Below are positions 23,853 to 34,453 of a stretch of 64,000 bases of DNA, in pieces (position 1 is the first letter of the stretch; the number at the start of each line of letters is the position of its first letter). The notes beneath the pieces were generated by a model. The model made no database searches and had not been told where the DNA came from. It worked only from the letters and a program-made list of their open reading frames with translations. The position numbers and the translations under genes are program-made. The DNA lies in assembly GCF_014203665.1 (NCBI RefSeq), contig NZ_JACHJN010000006.1, positions 248,001 through 312,000 of the forward strand. Direction: 5' to 3'. This stretch comes from Saccharothrix tamanrassetensis (GTDB lineage Bacteria > Actinomycetota > Actinomycetes > Mycobacteriales > Pseudonocardiaceae).

Positions 23853-24762
23853 TCAGCGACCGCAGGAAGAAGGCCACGTTCGCCGGGCGCTCGGCCAGCC
23901 GCCGCATGAAGTAGCCGTACCACTCGTCGCCGTACGGGAGGTAGACGCGCATCCGGTTGCCCGCGGCGGCGATCCGGCGCTGCTCCTCGGGACGGATCCC
24001 GTACAGCATCTGGAACTCGTAGCTGTCCTTCGAGCGGCCGGACGCCAGGTCCGTCGCGATCGCGATCAGCCGGGGGTCGTGCGACGCCACCATCGGGTAG
24101 CCCTCACCCGCCATCAGGACCTTCAGGCAGCGCACGTACGACAGGTCGACGTCCGCCTTGTCCTGGAACGCGACCGAAGCGGGCTCCTGGTAGGCGCCCT
24201 TGCACAGCCGGACCCGCGACCCGGCGTGCGCCAGGTCCCGGCAGTCCTGCTCGGTGCGCTTCAGGTACGCCTGGAGCACCGCGCCCACCCACGGGAAGTC
24301 CACCCGCAACTCGCGCAGGATGCCCAGCGTCGAGTCGGTGGTGGTGTGGTCCTCCATGTCCAGGGTGACCGTGGTGCCGACGACGCCCGCCGCCGCGCAG
24401 ATCCGCCGCGCGTTCTCCAGGGCGATCTTCTCGCCGTCCACGGGCAGGAACTGGCCCACCGCGGACAGCTTCACGGACACCTCGGCCCGGTCGGCGTAGC
24501 CCGCGATCTCCAGCCGGCGCAGCAGTTCCAGGTACGCGTCTACGGTGGCGTTGGCCTGCGACGCGTCCTGGGTGTCCTCGCCGAGGTGGTCGAGCGTGAC
24601 GAGGCGGCCGTCGGCCAGCACCTCGCCGGTGGTGGCGATCGCCGCGTCGACGTCGTCACCGGAGACGAAGCGCTTGACGACCGGTCGGGTCAGCGGTGTG
24701 CGTTCGACGAGCCCGCGGATGGCCCCGGACCGCGAGGCGGCGAGCAGTGTGGAGCGGAGCAT
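23839..24762 (-). CDS. pruB: Proline dehydrogenase (monofunctional)
   Basis: The 307-residue TIM-barrel flavoenzyme oxidises L-proline to pyrroline-5-carboxylate and passes electrons to quinone at the membrane. Family signs are VTLDMEDHTTTDSTL, AVLQAYLKRTEQDC, RLCKGAYQEPASVAF, VASHDPRLIAIA and FQMLYGIRPEEQRR. The C-terminal substrate-arginine pair is in MRVYLPYGDEWYGYFMRRLAER. The length fits the single-function bacterial enzyme rather than the fused PutA. The ATG at 24762 follows AGGGGTGACC. It starts 2 bases after the end of pruA and so is the second gene of the operon. Confidence 0.96.
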   Translation of the reverse strand: MLRSTLLAASRSGAIRGLVERTPLTRPVVKRFVSGDDVDAAIATTGEVLADGRLVTLDHLGEDTQDASQANATVDAYLELLRRLEIAGYADRAEVSVKLSAVGQFLPVDGEKIALENARRICAAAGVVGTTVTLDMEDHTTTDSTLGILRELRVDFPWVGAVLQAYLKRTEQDCRDLAHAGSRVRLCKGAYQEPASVAFQDKADVDLSYVRCLKVLMAGEGYPMVASHDPRLIAIATDLASGRSKDSYEFQMLYGIRPEEQRRIAAAGNRMRVYLPYGDEWYGYFMRRLAERPANVAFFLRSLITRN

Positions 24763-24764
24763 GG

Positions 24765-26390
<1,626 letters not shown>

Positions 26391-26425
26391 AAGCAGCTCC
26401 TTCGCCAGACGGTTGTGTCCCCTCA

Positions 26426-26439
26426 CGGTAGGACTACCG
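26426..26439. promoter_or_regulatory. Palindromic operator candidate in the pruA/pruC divergent promoter
   Basis: CGGTAG-GA-CTACCG is a perfect 6+2+6 palindrome, 36 bases upstream of the pruA GTG. The adjacent PucR-type regulator is the obvious candidate to bind it. A looser TTGTCC...GGACAA pair also exists in the same gap. Confidence 0.45.
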
Positions 26440-26539
26440 AGCGTGCACACCGTTGTCCTGCCGTCTAGGCTTGCGGCCCCGTCGTTGTACGGGCGGACAA
26501 AGGTGCGGCCGGTCGGCTGCCGCCCGAAGGAGGGACGGC

Positions 26540-28081
26540 GTGAGCCTGCGGCAGGTGCTGATCGCTCTCGGCGACCCCCTGGTGGAGATCCAGGTCGCCC
26601 CGCACGGACTCGAAGTCGATGTGCACGATGTGGTGATCCTGGACCCGGACGACGTGCCGGACGTGCGGCCCGGTGACCTGGCGCTGGTCGTCGGTGCGCG
26701 CGGACGCGCGGCCCTGCCGCTGGTCAAGGCGGCCGGGCAGGGCGGCGCGGCGGCGGTCGCGGTGAAGTTCGACGCGCCCGCGCCCGTGCTCCGGCAGGCG
26801 GCGGCGGACGCGGGCGTGGCGCTGCTGGCGGTACGGCCGCAGGTGCGGTGGGAGCACCTGGAGTCGCTGGTCCGGGGCGTGGTGAGCAGTGCCCGGCTGA
26901 CCGCCGACGCGGGCGCGGGCGAGGTGCTCGGCGACCTGTTCGCGCTGGCCCAGACGATCGCTGCGCTGACCGGCGGGATCGTGAGCATCGAGGACACCGC
27001 CAGCCGGGTGCTGGCCTACTCGCGGTCCTCCGACGAGGTGGACGAACTGCGCCGGCTGTCCATCCTCGGCCGGCAAGGACCCGAGCCGTACCTGAAGATG
27101 CTCCGCGAGTGGGGCGTCTACCAGCGGCTCCGGTCCGGCGAGGAGGTCGTGCGGATCGACGAGCGGCCGGAGCTGGGCATCCGCCGCCGCATCGCGGTCG
27201 GCATCCACGCGGGCAGCCAGCCGTTGGGCACGATCTGGGTCCAGGAGGGCACCACACCGCTCACCGAGCAGTCCGAGCGGGCGCTGCTCGGCGCCGCCCG
27301 GGTGACCGCGCTGCACCTGGTCCAGCAGCGCGAGCCCACCGCCGCGTTCCGGGAGAACCTGCTGGCGTCCCTGCTCGACGGCCGGATGGACGCCGCGTCC
27401 GTCGCCGGGCAGATCGGCGCGGACCCGGACAAGCCCGCCGCCGTGGTGGTGTTCGCCCTGCGGGGGCAGGAGAACGCCGACCGCACCCAGCACGAGCTGC
27501 GCCGCACCGAGATGACCGGGCTGATCTCCGTGCACGCGGCGGCGTACCGGCGCAGCGCGCTGGTCAGCCAGTCCGGTGGACGCACCTACGTGCTGCTGCC
27601 CGACCTGCCGCTGACGGCGCCGCTGCTGGCCCTGACGAAGGAGATCGTCGCCGCCGCGCGCAAGCACATGGGGCTGCGCGTGCAGGGCGCGATCGGCTCC
27701 ACGGTGGCCACCGTGGACGAGGTGATGGTCTCCCGCAACGAGGCCGACCGCGTGCTCGACGCGATGGCCCGCGACCTGGACGCGGACGTCGCCACGCTCG
27801 CCGACGTCCGCTCGCAGGTGCTCATGAGCGAGACCCTGGCGCTGTTGGCGGAGCACCCGCGCATCCGCGACCCGAGGCTGGAGAAGCTCGACGCGGACCT
27901 CGCCCGGTCCCTGCTGGCCTACCTGGACGCCTTCGGCGACGTGCGGGCCGCGGCGGGCCGGCTGCACGTCCACCCGAACACGCTCCGGTACCGGGTGCGG
28001 CGGGCCGCGGAGGTCGGCGGGTTCGACCTGGACGACCCGTTGCTCCGGGTGTTCGCCCAGTTGCAACTCAGGCTGACCTGA
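26540..28081 (+). CDS. pruC: PucR-family transcriptional activator, probable proline-catabolism regulator
   Basis: The 513-residue protein has an N-terminal PucR-type ligand region (about 1-130). A central GGDEF-like degenerate segment follows around LHVQQREPTAAFRENLLASL and QGAIGSTVATVDEVMVSRNE. The C-terminal PucR helix-turn-helix is RAAAGRLHVHPNTLRYRVRR. The GTG at 26540 has AAGGAGGGA 4 bases upstream. It is transcribed away from pruA-pruB, and a PucR-like protein in this position (PruC) activates pruAB in mycobacteria. By synteny it probably senses proline or a breakdown product. The symbol is assigned by synteny, so moderately sure. Confidence 0.9.
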   Translation: MSLRQVLIALGDPLVEIQVAPHGLEVDVHDVVILDPDDVPDVRPGDLALVVGARGRAALPLVKAAGQGGAAAVAVKFDAPAPVLRQAAADAGVALLAVRPQVRWEHLESLVRGVVSSARLTADAGAGEVLGDLFALAQTIAALTGGIVSIEDTASRVLAYSRSSDEVDELRRLSILGRQGPEPYLKMLREWGVYQRLRSGEEVVRIDERPELGIRRRIAVGIHAGSQPLGTIWVQEGTTPLTEQSERALLGAARVTALHLVQQREPTAAFRENLLASLLDGRMDAASVAGQIGADPDKPAAVVVFALRGQENADRTQHELRRTEMTGLISVHAAAYRRSALVSQSGGRTYVLLPDLPLTAPLLALTKEIVAAARKHMGLRVQGAIGSTVATVDEVMVSRNEADRVLDAMARDLDADVATLADVRSQVLMSETLALLAEHPRIRDPRLEKLDADLARSLLAYLDAFGDVRAAAGRLHVHPNTLRYRVRRAAEVGGFDLDDPLLRVFAQLQLRLT

Positions 28082-28113
28082 GAGCCTCAGCCCGCGCCCC
28101 TTACGCTGCGGCC

Positions 28114-29157
28114 GTGAACCTCGATGCGTCGCCCCGGCGCGGCAGTGACTTCGCGGAGTTGTCCAGGTCGGTCAAGCAGGCGGGTCTGCTCGACCGCCGG
28201 ATCGGCTTCTACGTCTTGTGCCTGGTCGGCGCCATCGCCGCACTGGGGGCGACCATCACCGCGATGGTGCTGGTCGGTGACTCGTGGTGGCAGCTGGGCC
28301 TGGCGGCCGTGCTCGCCGTCGTGTTCACCCAGATCGCCTTCCTCGGCCACGACGCGGGCCACCGGCAGATGTTCGCCACCAACAAGGTCAACGGCGCGAT
28401 CGGCCTGCTGCTCGGCAACCTGGTCGTCGGCGTCGGTTTCGGCTGGTGGATGGGCAAGCACAACCGCCACCACGCCAACCCCAACCACGAGGACGAGGAC
28501 CCGGACGTCGACATCGCGGTGCTCGCGTTCAGCGCCGAGCAGGCCCAGCGCAAGCAGGGCTTCTTCCGGTTCGTGGTCAAGCACCAGGCCTGGCTGTTCT
28601 TCCCGTTGCTGCTGCTGGAGGGCTTCAGCCTGCACGTCATCAGCGCCGCCGCCGCCGTGCGCCGGGAGGTGCGCGGGTGGCAGCTGGAGCTGGTGCTGAT
28701 GGCGGTGCACGTGATCGGCTACCTCGGCCTGGTGTTCACGGTCATGTCGCCGCTCAAGGCCGTCGTGTTCATCGCCGTCCACCAGGGCCTGTTCGGCGTC
28801 TACATGGGCTGCGCGTTCGCGCCCAACCACAAGGGCATGCCGGTGCTCACCGCCGGCCACCAGCTGGACTTCCTGCGCAAGCAGGTCCTGACGTCCCGCA
28901 ACGTGACCGGCGGCTGGTTCACCGACTTCCTGCTCGGCGGCCTGAACTACCAGATCGAGCACCACCTGTTCCCGAACATGCCGCGCCCCCACCTGCGCCG
29001 GGCGCAGTCGATGGTCCGCGACTTCTGCCGGGAGCGGTCCATCTCCTACGCCGAGTGCGGCCTGTTCACCTCGTACGGGTACGTGCTGAAGTTCCTGCAC
29101 GAGGCGGGAGCCGAACTGCGCGATACAGGAAAGCTCGCTCGATCAGCGTCCACGTAG
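28114..29157 (+). CDS. Membrane fatty acid desaturase (acyl-lipid/acyl-CoA type)
   Basis: The 347-residue membrane protein has the three histidine boxes of di-iron desaturases: HDAGH at 79-83, HNRHH at 116-120 and QIEHH at 280-284. The QxxHH form of the third box is typical of front-end or linoleoyl-type desaturases. About four membrane helices lie between them. It would insert a double bond into a membrane acyl chain using O2 and reduced ferredoxin or cytochrome b5-like donors. The position of the double bond cannot be told. The GTG at 28114 lies 32 bases after the regulator gene with no strong ribosome site. The last 92 bases overlap the 3' end of the convergent yidC-like gene. Confidence 0.93.
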   Translation: MNLDASPRRGSDFAELSRSVKQAGLLDRRIGFYVLCLVGAIAALGATITAMVLVGDSWWQLGLAAVLAVVFTQIAFLGHDAGHRQMFATNKVNGAIGLLLGNLVVGVGFGWWMGKHNRHHANPNHEDEDPDVDIAVLAFSAEQAQRKQGFFRFVVKHQAWLFFPLLLLEGFSLHVISAAAAVRREVRGWQLELVLMAVHVIGYLGLVFTVMSPLKAVVFIAVHQGLFGVYMGCAFAPNHKGMPVLTAGHQLDFLRKQVLTSRNVTGGWFTDFLLGGLNYQIEHHLFPNMPRPHLRRAQSMVRDFCRERSISYAECGLFTSYGYVLKFLHEAGAELRDTGKLARSAST

Positions 29158-29734
29158 TCGTGGTCAGCAGGTAGACGCCCGCCGCCAGCGGCAGGACCGC
29201 GGCGATCGCCACCGTTCCGAACGGCAGCAGCCGGAGGACCTTCGCGAACGGTGGCTGCGGGGCGTCGGACCGCGTGGCGACCCACGCCTGCCAGCGCGAG
29301 GTCGCGAACGCCACCGCCGTCAGGGCCGCGAACAGCGCCAGGAACACCGCGCCGTGGTCGAACACGCCGAACCAGTGCGTGCCCAGCGGGGTGCCGAACA
29401 GGGTGCCGTCGAGCAGCGGGTTAGGTGTGGTGACCAGGCGGTACATGACCATGAAGAACGGCACCTGGACGAGCGCGGGCAGGCACCCGGCGAACAGCGA
29501 GGTGCCGTTCTGCCTGTACAGCTCCAGGGTCTTCTCCTGGATCTTGCGCTGGTCCTTGCCGAACTTCTGCTGGAGGGCCCGCAGGTCGGGGGCCAGCGCG
29601 GCACGGGCCTTCTCACCGCGCACGGCGGCGCGGCTGAGCGGGTGCATGAGCAGCCTGACGGCCGCGGTGAACAGGACGATCGCGAGGGCGGGCGTGGCTG
29701 CGCCCGCCAGGGCCGAGCCCAAGGCGTGGAACAC
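29066..29734 (-). CDS. YidC/Oxa1-family membrane insertase (second copy type)
   Basis: The 222-residue protein has five membrane segments and the YidC core. ALAIVLFTAAVRLLMHPLSR contains the conserved hydrophilic-groove Arg. It is followed by the cytoplasmic coiled hairpin LRALQQKFGKDQRKIQEKTL and by SLFAGCLPALVQVPFFMVMY. The ribosome-contacting basic tail is short (RLPPRAGTSARTRTR). It is far shorter than the main actinobacterial YidC and is not beside rnpA/rpmH, so it is probably a paralogue. It overlaps the desaturase 3' end by 92 bases and is followed upstream by a DUF6412 membrane gene, a pairing seen in related genomes. Confidence 0.9.
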   Translation of the reverse strand: MFHALGSALAGAATPALAIVLFTAAVRLLMHPLSRAAVRGEKARAALAPDLRALQQKFGKDQRKIQEKTLELYRQNGTSLFAGCLPALVQVPFFMVMYRLVTTPNPLLDGTLFGTPLGTHWFGVFDHGAVFLALFAALTAVAFATSRWQAWVATRSDAPQPPFAKVLRLLPFGTVAIAAVLPLAAGVYLLTTTTWTLIERAFLYRAVRLPPRAGTSARTRTR

Positions 29735-29768
29735 GGGGGTACTCCGTCTGGTACGAGGATGGGGGACG

Positions 29769-30041
29769 TCAGGCGCTCAGGCCGAGTCCCGGTGCTCGTG
29801 GACGGGGACGCCCTGCGGCGTCGGGGTCGCGCAGGCGCAGGAAAGCCGTCTTCAGGGCTTTCTCGCGCAGGGAGAGGGAGCGCACCCAGGCGGGCGCTTC
29901 CACCACCGGTGCGGCGGTCAGCAGCAGCACCACGAGGGCCACGGCCGTCACGGCGGCCAGCACCTCGGCGGGGGAGTGCAGCAGGGCGAGCGTGAACAGG
30001 GCCGGCAGGTACAGCGCGAGCAGCAGCCGAAGCCTGGTCAT
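29769..30041 (-). CDS. Small membrane protein, DUF6412-like
   Basis: The 90-residue protein has two transmembrane helices (LLALYLPALFTLALLHSPAE and VLAAVTAVALVVLLLTAAPV) and a basic C-terminal tail. The ATG at 30041 follows GGGGGAGG at a good distance and is preferred over an upstream start. It lies 34 bases before the YidC-like gene on the same strand, so both probably form an operon. DUF6412-type proteins are usually found next to this YidC subtype. It may assist insertion, but that is inferred from context. Confidence 0.75.
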   Translation of the reverse strand: MTRLRLLLALYLPALFTLALLHSPAEVLAAVTAVALVVLLLTAAPVVEAPAWVRSLSLREKALKTAFLRLRDPDAAGRPRPRAPGLGLSA

Positions 30042-30057
30042 GTCCACCTCCCCCGTT

Positions 30058-30672
30058 TCACCCGACTGTACCCACAAGTGCGGGCCGTGCGGGGTGGTCG
30101 TAGCGCACCGTCACGTCGGCCTGGGGCCGGTAGCCGTCGTAGGCCGGCAGGGTCCACTGCCGGTCGGGGTCGGTCTGGCGGGCCAGCGCGGCGTCGGACA
30201 GGTGCAGGTGCACGGTGAGTTCGGCGGGCAGCCACTTGTCCAGCAGCAGCGTGCCGTCCAGGAGCAGCACCCCGCCTTCGGCCAGCGTCACGTAGTCGGC
30301 GCGGCTGGCCCGGTCGGTGGCGACGTTCCACAGCGACGGCAGCACCCGGCCGGACCCGCCGGGGTCGAGCGGCTCCAGGACCTCCCGCACCAGCCCGGCG
30401 ACGTCCAGCCAGCTGTCCCGGAACGAGTCCGGATCGGTGCGGCCGAACTCCAGCCGCACCGACGCCGGCCGCAGGAAGTCGCCGGCCGACACCCGCCGGA
30501 CCGGCCGGCCCAGCGCCCGCAGCGGTTCGACCAGGGCGTCCGCCAGGCTGCCGGGACGGGTGGGCGGCGCGCCGTCGAGGAGCACGCGTGCCCAGGTCGT
30601 GCGCGGCAGCGCGTCGATGCGGTCGACCAGTTCGGCGACCAGCGCCTCGGGGGTCAGCGGGCGGACCTTCAC
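30058..30672 (-). CDS. Uridine kinase-like protein with a degenerate Walker A
   Basis: The 204-residue protein follows the uridine kinase fold: LVDRIDALPRTTWARVLLDG, a late ASRADYVTLAEGGVLLLDGT (kinase core) and AALARQTDPDRQWTLPAYDG. At the P-loop, where active members have a GxxxxGK(S/T), the sequence reads DGAPPTRPGSLADALVEPLR, with no Lys-Ser/Thr. Catalysis is therefore doubtful, or the protein uses another phosphate-binding mode. The GTG start at 30672 overlaps the stop of the DUF402 gene by four bases, so they are co-translated. It may be a sensor or a remnant of a kinase. Confidence 0.75.
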   Translation of the reverse strand: MKVRPLTPEALVAELVDRIDALPRTTWARVLLDGAPPTRPGSLADALVEPLRALGRPVRRVSAGDFLRPASVRLEFGRTDPDSFRDSWLDVAGLVREVLEPLDPGGSGRVLPSLWNVATDRASRADYVTLAEGGVLLLDGTLLLDKWLPAELTVHLHLSDAALARQTDPDRQWTLPAYDGYRPQADVTVRYDHPARPALVGTVG

Positions 30673-31268
30673 GGCAGCGGGTAGTCCTCCCACCCATCCG
30701 GCAGGGTCGGCACCGGCCAGTCGGGGTCGGGCACGAAGTCGGCCCACGCCGGATCCCACCACGTCTCACCGGCGTCGAGCGCGGCCTGGATCTCCTTGCC
30801 CGTGCGCCGGATCGACTCGCCCTGCCCGGCGGTGTACTTGCCCTCGGCCACCTGCCGCTCGAAGTCCTCGCGGTCCTTCTCCACCCAGCCGCCTTCGGCG
30901 GGCACCCAGTAGTCCAACTCGTGGTCCAGCGTGTCGAACCCGAGCGACGTGCGCCGGAACGGGTCCTGGAGGTTCAGGTACCAACCCGCGAACCGCCGCT
31001 GCGGACCCTGCCAGTACAGGTCCACCGAGTAGGCGTCACCCGGCCGGTGCATCTGCAACTTGCCGTGACCGCGCCAGTGCGTGTTGCCGGTGGTCTGCCA
31101 GCTGTGCGGGAAGTGGTGCTGCGGGAAGCCGAACACCGTGCCGGGAACGGTGAACACCACCAACAGCCCGGGCTCGTCCGTGATCACCCGCGTCGGCGTG
31201 ACCGCCCACGGCTTGCCGTGCAGCACTTCCCGGCGCAGCGCCACGTCCCCCGGCGCGAAGAACCCCAT
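30669..31268 (-). CDS. DUF402 protein (FomD/nucleoside phosphatase-like)
   Basis: The 199-residue protein fits the DUF402 family, related to FomD and Ntdp nucleoside-diphosphate phosphatases. The pattern YLNLQDPFRRTSLGFDTLDH, then DYWVPAEGGWVEKDREDFER, gives the conserved acidic residues for metal binding. The N-terminal half is a beta barrel (GDVALRREVLHGKPWAVTPT). There is no signal or membrane segment. The stop overlaps the start of the uridine kinase-like gene. A nucleotide-related pair is plausible, but the substrate is unknown. Confidence 0.82.
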   Translation of the reverse strand: MGFFAPGDVALRREVLHGKPWAVTPTRVITDEPGLLVVFTVPGTVFGFPQHHFPHSWQTTGNTHWRGHGKLQMHRPGDAYSVDLYWQGPQRRFAGWYLNLQDPFRRTSLGFDTLDHELDYWVPAEGGWVEKDREDFERQVAEGKYTAGQGESIRRTGKEIQAALDAGETWWDPAWADFVPDPDWPVPTLPDGWEDYPLP

Positions 31269-31277
31269 GCCACCAGC

Positions 31278-32690
31278 CTAGGCGAGCACCCTGCGCAGTC
31301 GGGCGGTCGCCAGGGCCCGTCGCGGGTCGGTGCGGGGCAGCAGGCGGACCAGGCGTTCGAGCACTTCGGCGTCCTCACCGGTGCCGGCGAACGCCCACAG
31401 CGCGCCCACGTCGCCGAGGTCGAGCACCCCGCGCCGGACGGCCGCCGCGAGGTCTTCGCGTTCTTCCCGCACCACGGGCGCGTCGGAGCGCGGCAGCAGT
31501 TCACCCCGGTAGGCCGACGCGGCCGAGCGCACGTCGCCCGACTTCAGCGCCTCGCGCACCTCCAGGAAGTCGCCGCGGACGTCGGCCGAGAGCCGGTAGG
31601 GCCTGGTCAGCAGCACGCCGCCGAGTTGGGCGCGCAGTCGGTGCAGTTCGGCGCGCACGGTCGTGGGGTTGCCGCGTTCGCCGTAGAGGTGCAGCGCCAC
31701 CTGTTCGGCGTTGAGCCCTCGCGGGTGCAGCGCCAGCGCTGTCAGCAGTTCGGCGTGCCGCAACGACAGCACCAGCGGCCGTCCGTCCAGCGCACCGCTC
31801 GGCTCGCCGAGGAACCGCAGCGACAGCACGGGTCTTCGCACCGACCGGCGCGGCACGCGGAGCAGGTACCCCTCGTCCAGCGGCTCCACCAGCGCCTCAC
31901 GGCCGTCGGCGAGCAGCACGCACCCGCCCGACACGTCCACCCGCGCGTCCACCACGTCCCCGGTCGCGGACGCCAGCACGCGCCCGCTGGGGCTGAGCAG
32001 GGCGCCGGGTTCACCGCGCAGGTCGATCAGGTGCCGGATGTTGGCCGAGCGCAGCCGTTCGTCGCGGATCGCCAGGCGCACCTGCAACTGGCTCTCCACC
32101 AGCCGCGCGGCGGTCGACACCAGGGCTCCCATCGCCGGGTGCACGCTGGTCAGCGGCCCGCTGACGTCCACGACGCCGAGCGTCCGGCCGGTGTCCGGGT
32201 CGCGCATCGGGGACGCCGCGCAGGTCCACCCGTGGTAGGTGCGCACCAGGTGCTCCGCCGAGTGCACGGTGACCGGGCGACCCAGCGCCAGCGCCGTGCC
32301 CATGGCGTTCGTGCCGATGGCGTCCTCGCTCCACCGGGCGCCCTCGGTCAGCCGCACGCGTTCGGCCAGGCCGCGCACCGACGCCGCGCCCTCGCACCAC
32401 ATGACGTGGCCGTCCGCGTCGGTGATGATCATGACGTGTTCGGCCTCGTCGGCGATGCTGACCAGGGTCTCCCGCAGGATCGGCAGCATGGCGGCCAGCG
32501 GGTGGGCGCCGCGCAGCTCGGCCACCTCGTCGGGGGCGAGCACCACGGGCGGCTCGTGCCGGTCCGGGTCGACCCGGGCGGCGAGCGAACGCCGCCACGA
32601 CTCCACGATCACCGACCTGGCCCCGTGCACCGCGGTCCCGCTCAGCGTCGCGTCGTGCAGACGGGCGAGCCGGCACGGGTCTGGGTGCAT
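31278..32690 (-). CDS. GAF-domain transcriptional regulator (AcoR-like sensor with winged-helix output)
   Basis: The 470-residue protein has an AcoR-type N-terminus (VIVESWRRSLAARVDPDRHE), then a GAF domain from about 80 to 230 with EGARWSEDAIGTNAMGTALA and WTCAASPMRDPDTGRTLGVV. Instead of the sigma-54 AAA+ and Fis domains of AcoR, it ends with a SARP/OmpR-like winged helix (LNAEQVALHLYGERGNPTTV, then VRAELHRLRAQLGG). The ATG at 32690 follows AGGAGG. It is divergent from an aldehyde dehydrogenase gene and a symmetric site lies between them. It very likely activates that gene in response to an aldehyde or alcohol. The stop is 9 bases from the DUF402 gene. Confidence 0.88.
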   Translation of the reverse strand: MHPDPCRLARLHDATLSGTAVHGARSVIVESWRRSLAARVDPDRHEPPVVLAPDEVAELRGAHPLAAMLPILRETLVSIADEAEHVMIITDADGHVMWCEGAASVRGLAERVRLTEGARWSEDAIGTNAMGTALALGRPVTVHSAEHLVRTYHGWTCAASPMRDPDTGRTLGVVDVSGPLTSVHPAMGALVSTAARLVESQLQVRLAIRDERLRSANIRHLIDLRGEPGALLSPSGRVLASATGDVVDARVDVSGGCVLLADGREALVEPLDEGYLLRVPRRSVRRPVLSLRFLGEPSGALDGRPLVLSLRHAELLTALALHPRGLNAEQVALHLYGERGNPTTVRAELHRLRAQLGGVLLTRPYRLSADVRGDFLEVREALKSGDVRSAASAYRGELLPRSDAPVVREEREDLAAAVRRGVLDLGDVGALWAFAGTGEDAEVLERLVRLLPRTDPRRALATARLRRVLA

Positions 32691-32746
32691 GGCGGACCTC
32701 CTGGGGCTCAGGATGACGTGCCGTTCACGGTGGCGGCAAGCCAATC

Positions 32747-32780
32747 GTTGCTCCGATCGGGTGCAACGTGATTGCAACGT
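32747..32780. promoter_or_regulatory. Activator-site candidate for the GAF regulator
   Basis: GTTGC (32747-32751) and GCAAC (32763-32767) form an inverted repeat with an 11-base spacer. The element TGCAACGT then recurs at once (32762-32769 and 32773-32780). It is 55-88 bases upstream of the aldehyde dehydrogenase ATG and in the divergent promoter. The arms resemble binding sites of AcoR-like regulators in form. Confidence 0.45.
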
Positions 32781-32834
32781 CGTGCCCCCTACCTTCGTCC
32801 GGCGATCAACGCGACGACGCGGGAGGCGGAGAAG

Positions 32835-34358
<1,524 letters not shown>

Positions 34359-34374
34359 CCCGACCACCCGGCGA

Positions 34375-34402
34375 GGGGAGGCGGCGCGCCGGCCGCCTCC
34401 CC
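34375..34402. terminator. Hairpin terminator candidate between convergent genes
   Basis: GGGGAGGCGGC (34375-34385) and GCCGCCTCCCC (34392-34402) make an 11-bp perfect stem with a 6-base loop. It lies 17 bases after the aldehyde dehydrogenase stop and before the convergent hexosaminidase stop, so could work both ways. No U-run follows, as is common in actinobacteria. Confidence 0.6.
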
Positions 34403-34453
34403 ACCTGCCTCACCCTGTTCGTGCCACTCCTGCGTGTGTCACTCCGGTCTGCG

